Assembly (NCBI GenBank): GCA_002337925.1 | Contig: DDHB01000081.1 | Location: 5,122 to 14,591 of the forward strand | Direction: 5' to 3' | DNA: 9,470 nt | Origin: Sporomusaceae bacterium UBA1887 | Lineage (GTDB): Bacteria > Bacillota > Negativicutes > Sporomusales > DSM-15969 | In this document: in pieces, positions 6,538 through 9,470 of the stretch | Layout of the letters: every line of letters begins with the position of its first letter | How positions within the stretch are numbered: the first letter of the stretch is position 1 | The notes under the pieces: generated by a model | The model's input: only the letters and a program-made list of their open reading frames with translations | Told to the model about the DNA's origin: nothing | Database searches by the model: none | Program-made: the position numbers and the translations under genes

Positions 6538-6566
6538 TTAACAGTACATATTTTTGTTAAAATAAT
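6538..6566 (+). promoter_or_regulatory. Promoter of the ywlE–rpiB–ywlG group
   Basis: TTAACA (6538-6543, 5 of 6 matches to the -35 consensus) and AATAAT (6561-6566, 5 of 6 to the -10) are separated by exactly 17 bases in AT-rich DNA. The expected start of transcription is near 6573, about 22 bases before the ywlE start codon. An overlapping TGTTAAAAT (6555-6563) could act as an extended -10 instead. It follows the longest gene-free gap in the window, where a new transcription unit is expected. Confidence 0.65.
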
Positions 6567-6594
6567 TAGGACATACTAAAGAGAGGTTGATAAA

Positions 6595-7062
6595 ATGCTG
6601 CACATCCTTGTAGTCTGCACTGGTAATACATGCCGCAGTCCGATGGCCGAAGCCTTGCTTACCGCAAAAGTGAAAAAGGCCGGTAAATCTGATCAAATTA
6701 AAATATTGTCGGCAGGGCTAGCCGGCGATGGGGCATTTCCTGCCTCATATGGTGCGATGATGGCGATGTCCACGAGAAATATTGATATCTCAGCTCATTC
6801 CTCCCGCCAGTTACTGCCTGATTATATTGAGATGGCAGACCTTGTTTTGACGATGACCGGTTCGCATAAACGAGCTATTCTTAAGCTGGTGCCTGCATCG
6901 GCAGGAAGAGTTTATACATTAGCTGAGTTTGCCGGATATGCGGGAGATGTGGACGACCCTTTTGGTGGAGATACGGAAGTTTATCGTCAATGTGCTGAAC
7001 AGCTTGAAAAATTGATTGATACAGCGTGGGAAAAAATCCTCCTATTAGCAGGAGATAGCTGA
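6595..7062 (+). CDS. ywlE: Low-molecular-weight phosphatase, protein-arginine-phosphatase type (YwlE)
   Basis: A 155-residue low-molecular-weight phosphatase. The P-loop, VVCTGNTCRSPMAEALL, starts near the N-terminus, with nucleophile C8 and phosphate-binding R14. The general-acid aspartate is D121 in 'DVDDPFGGD'. The P-loop carries a threonine (T12) before the second cysteine, 'CTGNTCRS'. In B. subtilis YwlE the same threonine favours phosphoarginine, whereas tyrosine phosphatases have a larger residue such as isoleucine. The protein is therefore more likely to remove phosphate from arginine placed by a McsB-type kinase than from tyrosine. The position upstream of rpiB and ywlG matches B. 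subtilis. The start codon is an ATG with GAGAGG at 6581-6586, behind a promoter at 6538-6566. A McsB partner is not in the window. Confidence 0.93.
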   Translation: MLHILVVCTGNTCRSPMAEALLTAKVKKAGKSDQIKILSAGLAGDGAFPASYGAMMAMSTRNIDISAHSSRQLLPDYIEMADLVLTMTGSHKRAILKLVPASAGRVYTLAEFAGYAGDVDDPFGGDTEVYRQCAEQLEKLIDTAWEKILLLAGDS

Positions 7063-7106
7063 TAAAAGTCGAAACCAATGTCGAATATGCAAAGGGAGGG
7101 TTCTTT

Positions 7107-7541
7107 GTGGCAATTGCTATCGGAAGTGATCATGGCGGCTTTCGCCTTAAGGAAGAGATCATTGCTTTTTTTACAGAACAAGGCATAGCTTATCATGATT
7201 TTGGCACCTACTCTACTGATTCCGTAGACTATCCTTGTATTTCGCAAGGTGTAGCCACTGCTGTGGCCGCCGGGGAATACGAGCGGGGAATTATTATATG
7301 TGGGACAGGTATTGGCGTGAGTATTGCAGCCAATAAGGTAAAGGGAATCCGGGCAGCTTTATGCCATGATGTTTTTTCTGCTCAAATGTCGCGCGAGCAT
7401 AATGATGCCAATATCTTGACCCTAGGTGAACGGGTAATTGGTCCTGGCCTGGCGCTGGCTATTGTGCAAAAGTGGCTCTCCAGTGAATTTGCCGGTGGAA
7501 GGCATGCCAACCGGGTCAAGCTTATCAGTGAAATGGAATAA
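7107..7541 (+). CDS. rpiB: Ribose-5-phosphate isomerase B
   Basis: A 144-residue RpiB/LacAB family protein of normal length. Motifs: 'GSDHGGFRLKEEI' (6-18, with D8 and H9 in the phosphosugar site), 'CGTGIGVSIAANK' (65-77, with C65 at the position of the catalytic base cysteine and the GTGIG anion loop), 'SREHNDANILTLG' (95-107, H98 for ring opening) and 'GGRHANRV' (130-137), whose arginine and histidine bind the phosphate. It interconverts ribose 5-phosphate and ribulose 5-phosphate in the non-oxidative pentose phosphate pathway. A related allose- or galactose-6-phosphate isomerase activity is possible, but the ywl-type context favours RpiB. The start is GTG with a strong site, AAAGGGAGGG (7091-7100). 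It begins 44 bases after ywlE with no terminator between. Confidence 0.95.
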   Translation: MAIAIGSDHGGFRLKEEIIAFFTEQGIAYHDFGTYSTDSVDYPCISQGVATAVAAGEYERGIIICGTGIGVSIAANKVKGIRAALCHDVFSAQMSREHNDANILTLGERVIGPGLALAIVQKWLSSEFAGGRHANRVKLISEME

Positions 7542-7558
7542 GGCAATCTAGATTGCCT
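7541..7558 (+). repeat. 18-base perfect palindrome at the rpiB stop codon
   Basis: AGGCAATCTAGATTGCCT reads the same on both strands. Its first base is the last base of the rpiB TAA, and it ends 14 bases before the ywlG start codon. As RNA it gives a 7-bp stem with a CTAG loop. No T-run follows, so it is not a typical terminator. It could be a dimeric protein binding site, an mRNA processing signal, or chance. Confidence 0.55.
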
Positions 7559-7572
7559 AAGTAGGTGATGGT

Positions 7573-8124
7573 ATGGATACCCTTGATTTAATCCAAATTA
7601 GCAGCCAGACACGGGCGGCAGTATCGGAATTAATTACTGCTGCTGCTTTACAGCCAGGCCAGCTTTTGGTTGTAGGCTGCAGTACCAGCGAAGTGAAGGG
7701 CGCAAAAATTGGTTCCGGTGGCTCGGAAGCAGTGGCTGAGGTGTTATTTGATGTTTTAACAGAGGTATGTGCCGCTCATCAACTTCGGCTTGCCATACAA
7801 TGCTGCGAGCATTTAAATCGTGCATTGGTAGTTGAGCGCCAAACAAGCCTTGAGTACCGTTTAGAGCCGGTGACCGTTATTCCTGTTCCAAAGGCCGGAG
7901 GGGCATTGGCTGCCAGAGCTATGCAGCAGTTTACTGATGCTGTGGTTGTTGAGGAAATTGCAGCTCATGCCGGACTGGATATAGGTAATACGTTGATAGG
8001 AATGCATTTGAAAAAAGTTGCTGTCCCTGTGCGCTTGACACAGAATTATATTGGTCAGGCTTGTTTGACTGCCGCCCGTACCCGTCCGAAATTAATCGGC
8101 GGTAATCGTGCAGTATACGAATGA
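7573..8124 (+). CDS. ywlG: YwlG family protein (TIGR01440/DUF436), function unknown
   Basis: A 183-residue protein of the UPF0340/DUF436 family. Conserved blocks are 'VVGCSTSEVKGAKIGSGGS' (33-51), 'QCCEHLNRALVVER' (76-89), the 'VVEEIAAHAGLDIGNTLIGM' region (125-144) and 'GGNRAVYE' at the C-terminus. The clustered C36, C77 and C78 with His and Glu nearby suggest a metal or thiol site, but I know of no demonstrated activity. There is no signal peptide or membrane segment, so it is likely cytoplasmic. The ATG follows AGGTGAT at about 7563-7569, a short-spaced, moderate ribosome site. Placement between rpiB and glyA is conserved in B. subtilis, which suggests a link with metabolism or translation upkeep; that is inference. 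It is probably transcribed with ywlE and rpiB. Confidence 0.93.
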   Translation: MDTLDLIQISSQTRAAVSELITAAALQPGQLLVVGCSTSEVKGAKIGSGGSEAVAEVLFDVLTEVCAAHQLRLAIQCCEHLNRALVVERQTSLEYRLEPVTVIPVPKAGGALAARAMQQFTDAVVVEEIAAHAGLDIGNTLIGMHLKKVAVPVRLTQNYIGQACLTAARTRPKLIGGNRAVYE

Positions 8125-8156
8125 TGTAGGTCTTACATAAGGAAGGAGAGAAAAAA

Positions 8157-9395
8157 GTGAGCATAATAGCCGCATTTGATCCGGAAGTGGCACAGGCCAT
8201 TGCCTTAGAAAAAGGTCGCCAGCAAAATAAGCTTGAATTGATTGCCTCAGAGAATTTTGTCAGTAAAGCTGTTATGGAAGCTCAGGGGTCGGTATTAACT
8301 AATAAATATGCCGAAGGATATCCTGGAAACCGCTATTATGGCGGCTGCGAGTATGTTGATATAGTGGAACGCCTGGCAATTGAAAGAGCGAAGACGATCT
8401 TCGGTGCCGATCATGCAAATGTTCAGCCTCACTCAGGTGCACAGGCAAACACTGCTGTTTATTTCGCCTTGCTTCAGCCTGGTGATACCATTATGGGCAT
8501 GAATTTGTCCCATGGAGGTCATTTGACTCATGGCAGCCCTGTAAATATTTCAGGTAAATATTTCAATATTATTGCTTACGGCGTAGATGAAAAAAACCAG
8601 CGGATTGACTATGATGAAGTACGGGCAATTGCACTGGACAAGCGGCCTAAGATGCTTGTTGCCGGCGCCAGTGCTTATCCACGGATCATAGACTTTGAAA
8701 AAATGGCGGCCATTGCTCATGAAGCAGGGGCACTATTTATGGTAGATATGGCCCATATTGCTGGTTTGGTTGCTGCCGGACTTCATCCCAGCCCGGTTCC
8801 TTATGCTGACGTCGTTACTACTACTACTCATAAAACGCTGCGCGGACCCAGAGGCGGTCTTATTTTGTGCAAGGATGAATATGCCAAAGCAATTGATAAG
8901 GCGATTTTTCCTGGAATCCAGGGAGGCCCGCTGATGCATATTATTGCGGCTAAGGCAGTAGCGCTTAAAGAAGCTATGAGTGAAGAATTCAAGCTTTACC
9001 AAGAGCAGATTATCAAGAATGCCAAAACGCTTGCCGGTAAATTATTAGGTGAAGAATTTACGCTCGTGTCAGGCGGTACGGATAATCATCTTCTGCTGAT
9101 TGATGTGCGGGGACAACACTTGACAGGTAAAGAAGCTGAGAAGATCTTAGACGAAGTTGGCGTTACTGTTAATAAGAACACCATTCCTTTTGATACTGCC
9201 AGCCCTTTTGTTACAAGCGGTGTTCGCATCGGTACTCCGGCTGTTACCTCTCGTGGTATGAAAGAAGCGGAAATGCTTATCATTGGTGAAATTATATCGC
9301 TCGTTCTTAAGAATCCGCATGATGCTGAGGCTAAAGCCAGAGCAGTTTCGCTTGTTGAAGAATTAAGTCAGCGGTTTCCTCTATACGCGGACTAG
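8157..9395 (+). CDS. glyA: Serine hydroxymethyltransferase
   Basis: A 412-residue pyridoxal phosphate enzyme of full length. Motifs in order: 'LELIASENF' (26-34), 'YAEGYPGNRYYGGCE' (51-65), 'HSGAQANTAVY' (92-102), the 'LSHGGHLTHGS' loop (117-127), 'VDMAHIAGL' (196-204) with the cofactor-binding aspartate, and 'TTTTHKTLRGPRGG' (221-234) with K226 as the lysine that binds pyridoxal phosphate. 'SGVRIGTPAVTSRG' (354-367) near the end carries the carboxylate-binding arginine. It converts serine and tetrahydrofolate to glycine and 5,10-methylene-tetrahydrofolate, the main supply of one-carbon units. The start is GTG, placed by AAGGAG (8143-8148) with 8-base spacing. It follows ywlG by 32 bases. I see no riboswitch or clear promoter in that short gap, so cotranscription with the genes upstream is likely. 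Confidence 0.98.
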   Translation: MSIIAAFDPEVAQAIALEKGRQQNKLELIASENFVSKAVMEAQGSVLTNKYAEGYPGNRYYGGCEYVDIVERLAIERAKTIFGADHANVQPHSGAQANTAVYFALLQPGDTIMGMNLSHGGHLTHGSPVNISGKYFNIIAYGVDEKNQRIDYDEVRAIALDKRPKMLVAGASAYPRIIDFEKMAAIAHEAGALFMVDMAHIAGLVAAGLHPSPVPYADVVTTTTHKTLRGPRGGLILCKDEYAKAIDKAIFPGIQGGPLMHIIAAKAVALKEAMSEEFKLYQEQIIKNAKTLAGKLLGEEFTLVSGGTDNHLLLIDVRGQHLTGKEAEKILDEVGVTVNKNTIPFDTASPFVTSGVRIGTPAVTSRGMKEAEMLIIGEIISLVLKNPHDAEAKARAVSLVEELSQRFPLYAD

Positions 9396-9399
9396 TACC

Positions 9400-9426
9400 T
9401 TGTCAGGTCTAAAACGGTAGGATAAT
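9400..9426 (+). promoter_or_regulatory. Candidate promoter for the gene beyond the right edge
   Basis: TTGTCA (9400-9405, 5 of 6 to -35) and GATAAT (9421-9426, 5 of 6 to -10) lie 15 bases apart, two fewer than ideal. It starts 5 bases after the glyA stop codon. No terminator-like hairpin separates glyA from it. Confidence 0.4.
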
Positions 9427-9454
9427 GGCGAGGCTATTTCCTGCAAACCAAGGC

Positions 9455-9466
9455 GGAGGAGGGAGG
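9455..9466 (+). promoter_or_regulatory. Ribosome binding site of the next gene (start codon at or past the window edge)
   Basis: GGAGGAGGGAGG, containing a perfect AGGAGG at 9457-9462, ends four bases before the right edge. The window closes in CATA, so an ATG could begin at base 9470, 7 bases after the AGGAGG. In B. subtilis the gene after glyA is upp, but nothing here identifies the product. Confidence 0.6.
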
Positions 9467-9470
9467 CATA

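Noticed and set aside
7039..7054. Hairpin CTCCT/AGGAG near the end of ywlE
   Set aside because: Only 5 bp, within coding sequence, and without a T-run; most likely chance.
8125..8156. Glycine riboswitch or T-box before glyA
   Set aside because: The gap is only 32 bases and holds little beyond the ribosome site, too short for either element.
1..9470. Mobile element, phage, CRISPR array, tRNA or defence genes
   Set aside because: No transposase, integrase, repeat-spacer pattern, tRNA-like fold or defence-related domain was seen; every open stretch is accounted for by housekeeping genes or short gaps.

Overview
This window is a run of chromosomal housekeeping genes, all on the + strand, tightly packed and complete except for the first gene, which is cut by the left edge. 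Gene content and order point to a Firmicutes (Bacillota) chromosome. The block prfA–prmC–ywlC–mntP–ywlE–rpiB–ywlG–glyA closely matches the ywl region of Bacillus subtilis. The accompanying pth, radical SAM gene, zinc-type rpmE and DUF1385 gene, together with moderate base composition, fit an anaerobic lineage such as the Negativicutes (Sporomusa/Pelosinus group). That last placement is inference from remembered gene order; no search was run.

Layout. 2-166: C-terminus of peptidyl-tRNA hydrolase (pth). 191-1435: uncharacterised radical SAM protein with a long cysteine-bearing N-terminal region. 1446-1760: rpmE (ribosomal protein L31, Cys4 zinc form) with its own extended -10 promoter and a strong intrinsic terminator. 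1799-2668: DUF1385 (YqhQ-like) membrane protein, GTG start. 2743-5758: prfA, prmC and ywlC, a translation operon (release factor 1, its glutamine methyltransferase, and threonylcarbamoyl-AMP synthase for t6A in tRNA). 5840-6439: MntP-type manganese efflux protein, TTG start. 6440-6594: a non-coding gap with possible alternative hairpins and a good promoter. 6595-8124: ywlE (protein-arginine-phosphatase type), rpiB and ywlG. 8157-9395: glyA. 9396-9470: leader of the next gene, with a candidate promoter and a strong ribosome binding site at the window edge.

How the genes relate. Most products serve translation: recycling of peptidyl-tRNA (Pth), a ribosomal protein (L31), termination and its modification (RF1, PrmC), and tRNA modification (YwlC). 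GlyA supplies glycine and one-carbon units, RpiB works in the pentose phosphate pathway, YwlE probably removes phosphate from arginine residues, and MntP handles manganese. I found no mobile element, CRISPR array, tRNA, phage gene or defence system. The least understood items are the radical SAM protein, the DUF1385 protein, YwlG and a few non-coding repeats and hairpins. I see no convincing new multi-gene system here.
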